This document shows, in pieces, positions 1 through 13,633 of a DNA stretch of 64,000 nt. A program made the position numbers and the translations under genes. The stretch comes from Dicaeum eximium (Eukaryota; Chordata; Aves; Passeriformes; Dicaeidae): the NCBI GenBank assembly GCA_013396995.1, contig VWZP01010953.1, forward strand, positions 558,001-622,000, in the 5' to 3' direction. Each line of letters begins with the position of its first letter. The stretch's first letter is position 1. Below the pieces are notes generated by a model. The model saw nothing but the letters and a program-made list of their open reading frames with translations. It ran no database searches and had not been told where the DNA came from.

Positions 1-2543
1 AATTTTGACATTTTTGTATGAGGTGTGTATACTTCAGCTATGCTCAGTTATATTTCAGTAGCTTTCATCAGAGAAAGATGGTTACCTTTCCAGCACCCAG
101 ACCATGCCTGCCTTGGCCAAGGTTGGCTCCCTCTGAGAACATTCAGGTGTTTTTCTCTTCCCTGCAGCAGTCCCCGAGGGAACTGCTGTTTCTGTTGAGC
201 TATCAGCCTTGTTTTGCATCTTCCTACTGTGAAATAGCTGTGTGTGGTTGGAATTCCTATGCATTCATGTTGTGAAATTAAGTTCCAATGTTCTTCTGTA
301 TTTTTGGCATTTACCAGTGTTCTTATCAATAATTTTAGGCATTGAGAAATTGCAGGTTTTGTTTTTTAATGTCACTGTTAAAAAGTCAGAAATATGGAAG
401 AATTGGATCATAAATAAACCTAGTCAATATTCATTGTCCAAGCAGAGGTAAAGGAAGACAGGTTTTGTTCAATGAGAGTTTAAAAGGCACTCTCAGCTCA
501 TCTCCTAATGAGAAACGGGGATATTTTCAAACATTGAAATATACTCTGTACTAAACTAAATTTTCATAATTCTTAAAGTAATAAACTTTGTTTTGAAGAT
601 AATCACTTTATTGGGTTTTGCAGTTTAATTTACTGTTTCTTCTGAACATTGAAAACAGACACTAATACTACTTAATTGAAAATACTAATTTGGACGTTGT
701 TCTCTAAGTCTGTTAGCAAGTCTGCAAAACCTTACACCAAGTCTAATTGACTTCTCCACTTTCCTTCTAATTTTTCTTTTTTTTTTTTTAATAAACAACA
801 TTAAGCAGGCTGTGTGAGCAGCAACACTGTCCTCCCTCTTTTGTTTCTTGCCTTTATTATGTAACACTAAAATACTGTGAATATTAGGAAAAAAGAAATC
901 CGGCAGAAAATGTTCTCTGCTGCCCTTTTGCAATGGAAAATTGTTCCTGAGACCTACAGTGGGTTTTGTGGGCACAGTTGCAAAACTTCATCTTCAGTTC
1001 ATGGGACAACCAAGAAGTTTTTCATTTGAGAATTCCCTGAATACTGCCCAGCAACTTCTTACATTAGTCAGAATACTTGTTTCTGTTTTTCCTTTAATAT
1101 CACGTTATTTCTATTGATAAGTTGTGAGAAGCAATGATGGTGAAACATTGAGTTTGTGCTAGGTATTAAAAACCTTGCAGACATGTCTTGGGAGCACATC
1201 TAACAGATAATTATTTATAATCAGATATAAAACCTGGAGAAGTTGGTATGTCACCATGTTGTGTGGCAGATCACATTGTATTTAATATGATGCATTTAAA
1301 GGCAGCTCAATTTCTCAGAAACATACTGGGCGCTTTTTAAAGTTTGTGAACCTAGATTATTTTTAAATTCTGGTTTTTGTCCATTAAGATTGAAATAGGC
1401 ACTGTGAATGTTCAGAAAAATACAAAATATTAAACATGGACTATTGTACATGGCTGGATTAGGGGTCATGGACATACAGTAGTAGAAGCTCTGTAGCTGC
1501 AGTGTTGCAAACATGCAGCTTATTCAGTGCAGCAGCTGCATTTTAATAGCTCAGCATTGTTCCTTGTAGCCCATTTGGTGTATTCCCAGCTGGGGTTGTG
1601 TGAACTTCTGCCATGTGAAGCATTTCTGGTGGTTCTGATCTGTCACAGCTCTGCACCCCTAAATAAATATATGATGATAGTAATTGCCCGCATATTCACA
1701 AAACTGCACTTACAGAAGTGGCTATATAGGTAGGTAGTTTCCAGTAAAGAATGTTTTAAGATTGTAATACTCACTTTAAAAAATGAGCACCTGCACCCAC
1801 GTTTAACAAGCGTGTCAACTTTAACTTCATGCTTTCAATGGAAGAATAATCCAAAGCTGCGACTTTGCTGGTGAGGGTAAGTTGGGACACTCCCTGCTGT
1901 TCAAAGGCAAAGTGGCACAATACACACGCAAAATACATGGTATTGCTGCTAACTTTGTGTTCTGTGTCTATCCTTTAGCCTAAAGCAATTAGTTTGTTAC
2001 TGTCTGTTTCACACAGTTTGTCTTAATAACTTTTCATTTTAGTCTTCTTACAGAAACTAAACTTCTACCCAGTGTTTAAATCCTTTTCTGTTGTGCAGGT
2101 ATCTTATTTTTATGGTAGTTTAATAGAAATCTGATTTAGGAAATACGACTTCGTAGCACCACCGTAGTTTTATTAATGTTTTTTAAATATGTATTTATTT
2201 AACAGGTACCCTTTTTATCAGATTAAAAAAAAAAACTGATTTTTTCCCCTCATTTAGTGCGCAAAATTTAGTTTTGCTCCTAACTGAATCAGTTTTCTGT
2301 TCTATTTTAACTTTCGATGCATGGGAACCTTATTCTTCTAAGACTATTAGATATTAGATAACCACGTTAAAGGTTGTTGCAGTAATTTTGTGTGTTTTGG
2401 TGCAATAAAACTTTTGTAACACTTTTGCTTCTTTAACAGGTATTCATTACGTGGATTCCAGTTCTATTCTTGAAAGTTATATATATTGTAAGGCATATTT
2501 CTGAGTCACAGGATTTTGATTTTTTTTTTTTGTGTATTTATAG
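1..2543 (+). other. FRS2: FRS2 intron sequence (left part), no exon seen
   Basis: This AT-rich stretch precedes the first FRS2 exon visible in the window. I looked for the N-terminal FRS2 exons (myristoylation site and first part of the PTB domain) and found none, so they should lie to the left of the window. The open frames here are short and resemble no protein I know. The stretch ends in a long T-run and a TATTTATAG acceptor at about 2520-2543. Confidence 0.7.
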
Positions 2544-5500
2544 GAATCTTTGCCTTTAAATGTGCACGGGCAGAAGAGCTATTTAACATGTTACAAGAGA
2601 TAATGCAGAATAATAGCATAAATGTGGTAGAAGAACCAGTAGTAGAAAGGAATAATCATCAAACTGAGTTAGAAGTACCAAGAACCCCTCGAACACCTAC
2701 CAGTAAGTATGGTTCTACTGTCAGATGACATAGCTGAATGTAATCTGGTACTTAGCTGAAAATAGCATTTGATTTGAATTTGAATTTAATCTGTAAGTAA
2801 TTAAAAAGAAGGCTAATTTAAAGCGAAGAGGCTAATTACCAGTAATGCATTTTCTCGAGGTACTTGCTGAGGATTATCTTCAAGAAATAAGTTTTGGGAA
2901 CTTAGTTGTTGCATAAGAACACTTACAAGAATACACCTATTGAATTGCTTTATGACATATCAACATGCCTTACCTGTAGCATTTCAGAGAAATGTTAATG
3001 TTGGGCAATGCTTCAGACTTCCTATTAGGGGAAAAAAATACTGTTTAAATCACATGTGCAGTTGGTTTGGAATCTTACTCTCACCAAGAGTAGATGAATG
3101 GATGAGTGAAGTCTACATAAAATTTTCTGGTATTTTTGAAATCTCAGGCAGATGGCTTGATATTTGAAACTAGGGATTCCCTTTTATTGATGATTTCAGA
3201 GAAATGGAAGCTTAGGTAAAGGAGTCTCTGTCAGGGAGAGATGTTAATGCTGGAAAGAGAAGTTTGAGGAAGTTTAATACACCTGGATTTCAGTGGTTGC
3301 TTCATAAATATGTTCTGGTAAATACCGGCATGCTGTTCTGTTTTTCATTTCCTTCCTCCAGGCAAAATTGAGCTTTGTGAATATTTAATATTATTTAACA
3401 TATTTTTACTTTCTCTTTTGAAAATTAAACTTAATATATAAAGTATCTTATTCATATACAGTAAAATGTTCTATTTTAATATGGTTTTGGTTGTTTTCTA
3501 ATTGAATCAGCTCCTGGATTCAATGCACAAAGTTTACCCAACGGCTATCCCAGATACCCATCTTTTGGAGACGCTTCATCACACCCTTCCAGCAGACATC
3601 CTTCTGTCGGCAGTGCACGCCTCCCCTCTGTCGGTGAAGAATCCACACATCCCTTACTTGTAGCAGAGGAGCAAGTGGGTGTTTTTACCTTCGTACAACT
3701 TCAGATTTTTCTAGTGATTGTTCTGTAGGCTTTCACTTGCGTTTTTCAGTATCAGGTGTAATGTATTCCTACAGTATTTTAACTACCTCAGAAAAATGTT
3801 TGCCTTGCCTCTGTAAAATGATACTTTGTAGAATGGCTCCCTGAGGAATTTATATTTTATATAAAAATAAAGATACAGAAAGTGTGTGTTTGCATTATAC
3901 TGTTTTCCAAAATTTCATTAGCTATTTTTAAACATGAGTAATTGTACATCATGATGAGAGATCCTGGTCAAACGTTTCTTTATATGTGAGTCTTCTATTT
4001 ACCAAATAGAAGTCATGGAAATATTTTAGGTTAGAAGGGACTTCCAGTCCTCTAGATCAAAACTTTAAGTTAGAGACAGCTGCACAGAGCATTGTCCTGG
4101 TCATGTTTTGAATACTGAAGGCAAGGGGATTCCACAGAATCTGAGCCATGTGTTCCAGTGTTTCACCACTTTTGTTGTGAAATCATTTCTCTCTAATATG
4201 TTATCAGATTTTTGCCTGTTATATCTGGTGTTGGCTGTGCCTTGGCCTCTTGCTGAACGTCCCCAAAAAGCGTCTGGCTCTGTCTTTGCTTTATCTGTCA
4301 AATAGTTGAAAACAGCTATTATGTGGTTCCCTGCCTTGTCTTAAAATGGAACTAAGATTGTGTCCTCAGCTTCTCCTTGTATGTCATGTACTCCAGTCCT
4401 TTCCAGCCATGGACCCTCCACTGACTAGCTGCAGTATAGTGCTGTCTGTCTTGTACTCTGGAGCTCAGGCTCAGTCTTGTGAGACCTGAATTGATGGTAA
4501 TAGAACTTTGTTTAACTTACTGGCTGTGCTATTGCTAGCACAAACCAGTGCATGTTTGGTTTTCATTGCTGCAAGAGCAGACTGCTGACTCACATCCAAC
4601 TTACCATCTACCTGGATCCCTGAAGTTTTGCTGTTTTCAATCAGCTTGTATCTAGCCTGTAGTGCTGGTGTTGTTTCAGACCAAGCACTGGATTTTGTAT
4701 TTTGCTGTTGCTGAACTTCCTAAGGTTTCTATGAGGTCAGTTCTCTAGGCTGCTGAGATCCCTCTCAGTGGAAACCCTGCCTGTCTGGATAGACCAAAAA
4801 CTGTCAGGGTATGTTCTCTCTCATCATTCAGGTTGCTGATGAAAATGACAGTCATGTTTAAAAATGTCATGTGGTTTAGGGAGACTTTCGTGTGTGACAA
4901 GAAACGGTGTTGTAAACCAGAGAAGGTAGCCAGAGCAGAGTGCTGTGAACTGTCTTGTGGGAAAGGATTTGTTAGGAGCCCTCACAGAAGAGCTCGGGTG
5001 TTATCATTGGAGTTACTGAACAGTAAGTGAGTTTCAAAGATCAGTGGAGGATACAAGTGATCTGGTAAATGACACTTCAGCTTGCAGAGCTTGACAGAGA
5101 GGTTGGCAAGCATGTGACTGCTGCTGTAAAATACTACTTTTGCTGTCTGGGTATCCAGATATAGAATTAAAATTTATAGAAGGAATCCAGTCTTTCTCAT
5201 TTAGCTTTATATTGATCCATTGTGGAAATTGGGAGGGATATAATCTAGGAGTGTATTTCTGCCTTTCTTAGTGACATATAGTGGCAACTCCTGCTTCTTT
5301 TTAATTCTGAGCGCCACACTTCATATGGAACTGTATATTTTTCTACTTGAATTCCTATTCTTAGGAGGCTGTTGGCTCTTGAAGAAGGAATGGATAACTC
5401 TTCCTGTAGACCCAACCTCTCTTTTTGTTCCTGGAGTAGTACACAAGGCAAGAGATAGAGGGCTTTCTTAGGTCTCTCTGTGATTTTCTTTTTAGCTGTT

Positions 5501-6940
5501 TTTTTTTTTCCTTGTATGGACAGTAGATTTCCTTGCAGTGTGGAAGTTGCGAACATAAACTTAGCCAAAGTAATTGTTGGTCACTGGTAAGGGACAACAA
5601 AGTAGAGCTCTCAGTGATCTGCCCAGGTAAAGTTATGAGCTAAATCGGAGCAGTCCAAGGTGGCCTTGATTAGAGCCAAACTCTAGAACTAGAGCAGAAC
5701 TGAGATAAAATATCAAATAAAAATAATTATCAGTGTAAGATATAAATTCTGGTTTTTTCATTTGAGGAATGTTAACATAACTAATAACAAAATTTCATGG
5801 AAAAAACATAAAACTGACTACAGTTCAGCAAAATGCAAGAGAGGTGACTTTTGCTCTTAAACACCTGCCATCACAAGTTTTTCTTTTCAGGTATTTTGAT
5901 TTGAAAAGTGGGGAGTTAAGAAGGTAATGAATTTGGAGCCAGGGGGACGGCACAATAGTGTTTGAATTTCTTCTTTTTTCTTTCTCTTTTAGGTACACAC
6001 TTACGTAAACACTACTGGAGTACAAGAGGAAAGAAAAAATCGATCAAGTGTGCATGTGCCACTGGAATCAAAGCTTTCAAACTCTGAAACAACTAAAGTG
6101 AAAGAAGATCAGATGTGTACTGATGACAGAGATGCTCAGGTTCTCCTGGAGCCTGAAGGAGTGAAGTTTGTTTTAGGACCAACACCTGTTCAAAGGCAGT
6201 TAATGGAAAGAGAGAAACTGGAACAACTTGGGAGAGATCAAGTTAGTGGCAGCAGCACAAACAACACTGATTGGGACACTGGGTACGACAGTGATGAACG
6301 TAGAGAGACACCGTCTGGTAATAAATTGGTGTATGAAAATATAAATAGGTTATCAATCCCTAGTGCCTCAGGGGTCAGGAGAGGCCGCTTGACATCAACC
6401 AGTATGTCAGACACCCAGAACATTAACAACTCTGCTCAGAGGAGAACTGCGCTGCTGAACTACGAGAACTTGCCATCCTTGCCTCCTGTTTGGGAAGCCC
6501 GGAAGCTGAGCAGAGATGAAGATGACAGTTTAGGACCAAAGACCCCGTCTCTGAATGGCTACCACAATAACCTAGATCTAATGCATAACTATGTCAATAC
6601 AGAGAATGTAACCGTACCAGCAAGTGCTCATAAAGTAGAAACACGACGTCGGGACTGTACCCCAACAGTCTTTAACTTTGACATTAGGCGTCCAAGTTTA
6701 GAACACAGGCAGCTCAACTATATACAGGTTGACTTGGAAGGTGGTAGTGACTCTGACAACCCTCAGACTCCAAAAACCCCCACCACTCCACTTCCGCAAA
6801 CTCCAACCAGGCGCACAGAGCTGTATGCTGTGATAGACATTGAAAGAACTGCTGCTATGTCGAGCTTGCAAAAAGCACTGCCCCGAGATGATGGTACTTC
6901 TAGGAAAACTAGACATAACAGTACTGACCTGCCTATGTGA
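2544..6940 (+). CDS. FRS2: Fibroblast growth factor receptor substrate 2 (3' coding exons, 5'-partial)
   Basis: FRS2 is a membrane-anchored adaptor that links activated FGF and neurotrophin receptors to the Ras/MAPK pathway through GRB2 and SHP2. Three coding exons are visible: 2544-2702, 3511-3674 and 5993-6940, stop TGA at 6938-6940. Phases close across both introns. About 422 residues are present out of the usual roughly 508. The first exon gives the end of the PTB domain (FAFKCARAEELFNMLQ), so the N-terminal part is outside the window. All six docking tyrosines known in the family are present: TYVNTT at the start of the last exon, then VYENIN, NYENLP and HNYVNTE (GRB2 type), and NYIQVDL and LYAVIDI near the C terminus (SHP2 type). 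The proline-directed cluster PQTPKTPTTPLPQTP, a MAPK feedback target, is also intact. The C terminus is DLPM. Identity is certain from near-identity to known vertebrate FRS2. Confidence 0.97.
4011..4870 (-). repeat. Old, diverged CR1 LINE fragment in the last FRS2 intron
   Basis: Read on the minus strand this stretch resembles a CR1 3' portion. Its 3' end is at about 4020-4060 (GGTTAGAAGGGACTTCCAG). Further along are diverged forms of familiar CR1 segments: the 'ctgactcacatccaacttac' block near 4585-4605 and the 'aacttcctaaggtttctatg' block near 4713-4733. It is unusually long and decayed for this window, so I infer an old insertion. The ends are approximate and there are probably internal gaps. 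Confidence 0.72.
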
Positions 6941-8929
6941 GCCTGGGGAGCATTGAATCATTTGCACCTTTTGTGAAGTTTATAAAATTGAAGATGCGAG
7001 TACTTTGCATTTCTTAACACTAACGCCTTTTATAGACTAATAGAACTTTTTCTGCATACTTCATGTACTTGTCTTACTAAAGGGAATTAATGTAGAGCAA
7101 GTATTCATTTTAGGTAACACTATTTCATTCTACAGTAGAAGTAATTACTGCATAGCTGCATCACCACCTTTCACAGTGCCTCTTTAATTGATTAGAGTCT
7201 GAGTGACATGCCAGTTTTGAATTTATAAATATTCTGGTCTGGTGCCTATACTCATTAATGGCATTTATAACACTTTTTAAAGCCTCTTGATATGTGTGTT
7301 ATTAGCAGGTAAACCTAATCTTTCAATATACATATCTGATGTTCCTTCCTCATTGAAGTGGTTCCTCCAGAATGAATTGTATGTAATGTGTTAATTCACT
7401 CAGTTTGACATACGCAGGATATATTTGTTCATCTCAAGGAATATAAATACCACACCTTTTTTGTCTGTGGGCAAGAAGGCCTCTAATTCCTGACAGTTTT
7501 CTTAACTTGTGTGATATTTGAGAGGTCACATTGATGGTTGTTGGTCAGAACTATAAACACATCAAAAACCAGCCTTAAGCTCCTTCCATTGGAATAGAAT
7601 TCCAAGTGACATATCAAATTCCCTCTGAAATCTGACAAAATTTTTATCTCATTAAAGTTTTGGGGTTTTTTGTGAAGGAATTCACAGGTGGGCTGTGTGA
7701 ATTAAGGCTCTCTTGTCATTTCTTAGTTCAGTGTACCTTCTTTTCTTTGCGTTCGTGTGTTTCCTTTTTGTTTGTTGCGTAATGTCTTGTTTTAAAAGTC
7801 AAAATTTTGTACATAGCTTTAATTGTTCAGGATCATCTATGTATTTGTCTTACTCTCTGCATTTGACAAAGCAGGACTCTTGAAGGTCAAATGGTTGTCT
7901 TTGTCCAGTGTTCTACTTTTTTATGCCTGACAGAAATATCCCAGCTCTCCAGCAGCATGCATTATTGCACAACTGGAAAGGTTTATTATGCAGTTGTTGT
8001 CTTCCTCTAAAACATCAAACACATGGTTACATGGGAGGCAGGGTACTGGACTTGGTAGCTTTTCATAGGAAGTTGTACGTTCTAGCAATGTGCATCCATA
8101 GGTGATAGTGTACTTTAATTTAAAAAGATACGTAGTAAATTATCTGAAGGTAGTATTATCTATGAGCATACTTGTTTTTCTTCTGCAGTTGGTGAATTTG
8201 GTTACAGTAATGGCTGCTCAGTGTTACAGGTACATCCAGGTAGAATGTTATTTGTTGAATATGCAAGAGGCACCGATAGACTTTTTTCCTGTTTTGTTTA
8301 TTAATACTCTGAATAATCTTAGAATTTTGGCAGTATTGCAGGTGCACCTTGGTACTAGCAGCAGAAGAGATTGCTCTTGAGCCTGTGATTGCAAAGGAAC
8401 TGACACTTGTGTGAACTGGTATGATGTAAAATAACCCTTGAACTGTGAGGAAAAAACATGCAAGAAAAGCCATTTGGAGATCTGAAAAAGCATTAAGGGT
8501 CTCCATGCAATATTTGAATTGAAGTTTTATAAAAGCCAAACTACAGTTATTTTCTGTCTTAAATTGGTGCATATTTCTATTCCTACAGCTTTTTTCTTTA
8601 GTCTTCTCTCGTTTAGTAGTGGCAGCAGTAGTAGTAGCACCTGAAATGTATGTCTCTTGCCATACCATTAGGTGGTATCAGGCCACCTTTTCACTCTGGC
8701 TTTCATTATTCTTTACAGACTGTATGGTACTGAAATACCAGATAGACAAAGAACATAATTTGCTGAAGTAAAAGATGGGAGTCATTGAGACCATTGTAAG
8801 GAACTTAAAAGAGATTTTTTAAAAAAAACCTTATTAATTATTTCATGGTCAGCCTCTGCATACTCTTGTGATAGACTCGCTGACTTGTGAGGAGACCTTG
8901 GTACTCAAGAAAGTAAAGACTACCTAGAG

Positions 8930-9234
8930 CTAGGCATTTTAAAGGTGGTAGCCAGGTGGGTGTTGGTCTCTTCTCCCAGTCAGCCAGCAACAGGACAAGA
9001 GGACATAGGCTTAAGTTGCACCAGGTAGATGCTAGCAAGAAATTCTTCACAGAAAAGCTGATTAGGCATTGGAATGCCCTGCCCAGGGAGGTGGTGGAGT
9101 CACTGTCCCTGGACATGTTCAAGGAAAGACTGGACAAGGCAGCTGGTGCCATGGTCTTGTTGACAAGGTGGTGTTTGGTTGGCTTCAGTGATCTCAGAGG
9201 TCTTTTCCAAGCCTACTGATTCTGTGATTCTGTA
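8930..9234 (+). repeat. CR1 LINE 3' fragment, sense orientation, in FRS2 3' UTR
   Basis: The text follows a CR1 3' terminus in the forward direction. It contains the end of the reverse-transcriptase frame ('aagaaattcttcacagaaaagc' region near 9038-9060 and the 'attggaatgccctgcccagg' block near 9069-9088). It finishes with the diagnostic short 3' terminal repeat ATTCTGTGATTCTGT at 9220-9234. The 87-residue open frame here (8956-9219) is a remnant of the CR1 protein and not a host gene. Confidence 0.88.
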
Positions 9235-12200
9235 ACTGCTTCCTCACATCTTTGCCATTGCCTCACCTTGTGGACCTCCTGGTCTGTACTGAAGAGAAAT
9301 TACTGTGTATTGAAAAATACTTACTGGGTTAATAATATTGGTGTGATTCTTGTTCTTTGCATATAGCTCACTTAAATTTGTGAGCTGCACGTGTTTTGAG
9401 GCAAACCTGTTTGATCTAGCTAGCTGTTTCGAAATACATGGTCCTCATCTGTGTTGTTTGGACTAATTAACTGGACCCTTAAAACACACCTGTGAAGCAG
9501 GGAAGTAATAATATTCTTAACTAATAAATAGGGAAGCAGAGGCTTTGGGTAGATCATAAGTGACCTGCTGAAATTTCAACAACCAACCATATCCCTCCTT
9601 AGTTCCAGTGCACTATCCTATGCATTTACTCTGAATAGTCTCAGATAAAAAGAATGGTCTGAGCAAATTTTTTACATTGTTGCAAGTTGCACAATGTTTT
9701 ATTAGCTCTGGTCCCCCAGAACATACTGAAATTTTAACTGTCTGTAGCCTTAATTATATTAAGAAGTCTCATGACATATTTTCCAGGACTACTTTTTTAA
9801 CCTGTTATGTTTCACAGGTGGGATAATGCTTTCTTGTTTTGTGTACGCTGCAAACATACTGGGTAGTCCCTGTCACCCACACTACTCATCTTTAGCATTC
9901 CTTATTTTCTGCCCCTTGAAGTAGATGCAGTTGCAATGCACTTTACCCTTTGAGACTTGGTAAATATTTTTTCAATTCAGTCTTTTTTAAAGGCTGTGAT
10001 GTTAGATTTAGTGTCTGTAATCTAGGATTCAGTTTTCAGCTGAAATCTCTCCATGGTATTTAGATCATATTTATTTTGGACCCACAGGTGTATAGACTGA
10101 GAAACTAGAATTATGTAACCATTTTCTTTAGTAAATGTGGCATGTTAAGTTTACATAAACTAGGTCCTGTAAAAATGGTAGCATCTCCATCAATTCTACT
10201 TTTCATTCATAATGTGCAGTCGGTTGCTGCCCTTCAAACTCATTTGACAAGGGGAAACCTTTAACTGTAGGTTTCCCTTTAGTGCAATGATTTGGGAAAG
10301 ACGTACATTACTGTATCTTTTAAACAAGGAAACTGTGTTGTTAAAGAACACAAAAAAGTGACCAAAAGTACATAATTAAGATTGTGCTAGAAATACAGGG
10401 AGTGAGAATTTATTCCATTGTTATATCAGGAAAATAATCTTTTCCTCAAAATGATTTTAGAAGGAGGACCAGTTGTTTTAATTTTTGTGGTGTTTTTTGC
10501 TGACTTCCTAAAACAAGATTGAAAAAGACCATTCTGAAAACCGTGACACTCATTAGAACATCTTTTGTTTCCCCCAATAAGTGTGTTTTGCATTTAACAG
10601 GGGTTGAATCTGATGGTGTACATTGAAGCACTATTCCTATTAAAGTCTTCAGAGCTTTTATAGAAAATGTAAGTGTTGAAGTAGAAATTTCATATAATAA
10701 AATGATAAAATGTCCTTCCCCCCCACCCTGGCAGTGTTTGCATATTTGTGTGTGTTTGCACCTCTGACTATAGCCTGGGTGTTAAAAGGATCACGGAAAT
10801 GTGTAACGCATATGAAGTCCAAACCATTGTCAAAACAGGGCTGATTTATATAGGTGACAGATCAGCAATTGGTTTTGCTGGTTTTATAACACTGTGTATT
10901 GGCTCAAAATCTGGCTGTTCTTGTTTTTGTTTCATATTTGACCGCTTCTCAATGAGAGAGATTCAGGAGAGAGCAGATTGTTCTTATTCATTGTCGGTGA
11001 AGTAGAAGTGGAAATTCTGAATAATGTCAGTTACTATTTTGAGCATATAATGCTGTATCTAATTTGGACATCTGTTTCTAAGCAGTATTCCTTGCTTCAT
11101 GTAAGGTGAGATCAATGGTGAAATTCCATTTCTGCACTGTACTAATTTATTTAATGGCTGCAAATAAGATGAAACTAATGGAGTAGGAACTAGTAGTGGA
11201 CTTAAATCTGAAATTCTCCTATTTCCCCTAAAGGAGTCTGGTCCTTCATTGTGATAGAGTTAGGTATTTTTGGAATTTAATGATATGATCTTTCCCATCT
11301 CTTCCTTGAGGTAGCAATTCAGGCATTTATATTTGACAGTATTTACTTAATATAAACCTAATTTCATTTATTATATCTTTATTTTTAATTCATATACACT
11401 CCAAGAAAAATCCAGAAGAAATTCCACCACAAAAAACTGCGTTAAGATGGAGTCAGGTTTGCTGATATCCTTCTTACAAAAGATTTTGAAAAAGGAAGTC
11501 ATGTTGAGGTGCTTTCACGATCTTTAGGAATTACTTCCTCTTTTGGACAAGATAAGTGAATCAGAAGGAAAAAAAAGAGCAACTTAGCATCTGCAACTCT
11601 GACCATGTATACATTATTTCTTGTGCTGTGCTGTAAGGTATGTGACTAAGTCTGTCAGATGTCTTATAAGGATATTTTCCTAACAGGGTGTTTACTCCAG
11701 ATTAACGCAGTATTTTGTTCGGAAGTATGTAGGTGTACAGGTAGAAATAGAATATGAGAAATAAGGTTGATGAAACAAGTGTTGGACATTGCTATATTTT
11801 TATACATTATGAAGGGCATTTTTGAAATTTTTCTTGCAGTTTTAGTAATTATTTAGTGTGGTAATATACATATATTGTGACAATGTTTCCCGCTATATCC
11901 ATTACTTTGGTGTAATTCTATTTTATGTAGCAAATATGTGTATATAGAAAGGAGATTTTTTAAAAACTACGATTAAAAAATAGGCTCAAGCCCTTCAGAA
12001 CAGGGACTGTCTTCCTCTGTGTCTGCAAAGTAATAAATACCTTGGCGTCCCATGCAGAGCTCCCACTGAGACCCCTAGTGACCGAATTGCCAAGCGAGCA
12101 GTGTGGGGGAAGCAGCTCCTCTGCTTTCCATGAGAAGCCTTAGTATAAAAGGTGCCGTGGAGCTCACCCTGCCAGTCCCCGCTGCTGGGGCTGTGCCTTG

Positions 12201-13627
12201 TATGGCTGTTCCCAGCACCACCTGCCAAGCCACCCAGAGAGCCCAGAGTCCACATACCCTTTGCTCCGCTCCTTCTCCTTGGCAGTAGGGAAGGAAGTCT
12301 GACAGGGAGCTTTGATGGCATCAGGAAATCTTCCTTGTTAGCGGGGTGACCCTTCCAGAGCTTGTTCGGTCTGCATGCAGTGTCCTTTGAAGCCAAATAA
12401 ATGATTCCTGTTGACTTCAAGGGCCACTGGATGTGCTCCTGCAAGACCAAGTTCTGCTGACGTAACAGCTCTCTTACACCTGAGGACCTGCTTGGTCAAG
12501 TTCTTCAGGAATGGTCTAAAAAGATGTAAAAATATAAATATATTTAATTACATGTACTGAAAACTAAATCCTATTTGTTGTGGTCAGAGTTCAGATATTT
12601 ATGGGAATTTTGATTTCTTAGTTGTAGTTGCATATATATTGCTTTTAACTATTGTGTATGAAAGAGGAAGTGATTCTAAAATGTGTGAAAGATCAGGATT
12701 ACACCTGTTTTTTAATGATCATGTTATTTAGGAATGGATGTCAGCGAATTTAACTCCATAATAATGCAGTTTTTTTGCATTGGAATATGCGTGTATATCA
12801 TACACCCACATTTTATATATAATATATTATATATTTGGTACTAACTTTGTATTTTGAAATTTTGCCAAATCGCAAACACAGGTGTTCTCACTTGCAAGAC
12901 TTTGGTACTTAATAACTGAATGTATAAGAAATGCTCTGGTATGAGAGGAAAGAGTGTTGTATGTTGTCCCACAGTCCAGATGGCTCGACCAGCAGGCACG
13001 TTGCCTTTTTCACGTCTCGCTTCATTGCAGCATCACCTTTGGTCTCCTGGAAAGCAGTCTGTGCCCCAGCCAAACCGCACTAGCGTCAAAGCTGACTGGC
13101 AGTACTGATACAATAGTCACCAGTGTGCCACAAATGCATTTATTAAATGCAGAAATAGACATTTCTACAAAGGCCAAAACCTTACCTTGTATGTTCCTTT
13201 CTTGTCATTACATTGTATCATATTGTAAGATTATTGTATGTCCTAATTTGCATTATAAAATGTTTTTTCCTACTTAAAGGCATAAATATAGCAACTTTGT
13301 ATAAAGGTAGCTTTCTAGATTTTTATTTCTTTTATATAAAAAAGTCTAAACAGTGGGAGTACCATTGCCAAATTGTTTATAAAATTTCAAGTAATTTTCC
13401 CTGTTCAGTGAATTTGTTTTTACAGACATTCCGTATTTCTTATACTATGCAGAAAGAGTGTATTTTTATGCCATTCCACATTAATCTTAAAAAAAATAAT
13501 TTCACTTCTTTTAAGCTGTTGGTATAGAGAAAGCTTACCAAATGTGCATTTTTAAAAAATGTGTTATGTACATTTTTCCCCTTACCAGTGCCAACTTCAT
13601 TTGAAAAAAAAAAAATTGTAGCATGGC

Positions 13628-13633
13628 AATAAA
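13628..13633 (+). terminator. FRS2: Probable FRS2 poly(A) signal
   Basis: This canonical AATAAA is followed by an AT-rich stretch and then T/G-rich sequence (TGTCTGTGG near 13656). It is the last strong signal before sequence that looks intergenic. Assignment to FRS2 rests on position and strand; other AATAAA copies upstream could give shorter isoforms. Confidence 0.55.

Noticed and set aside
8956..9219. 87-residue + strand open frame
   Set aside because: It lies within a CR1 fragment and reads as the end of the CR1 protein; not a host gene.
11995..12450. 151-codon minus-strand open frame in FRS2 3' UTR
   Set aside because: No recognisable family, splice site or promoter; listed only as part of an odd GC-rich patch.
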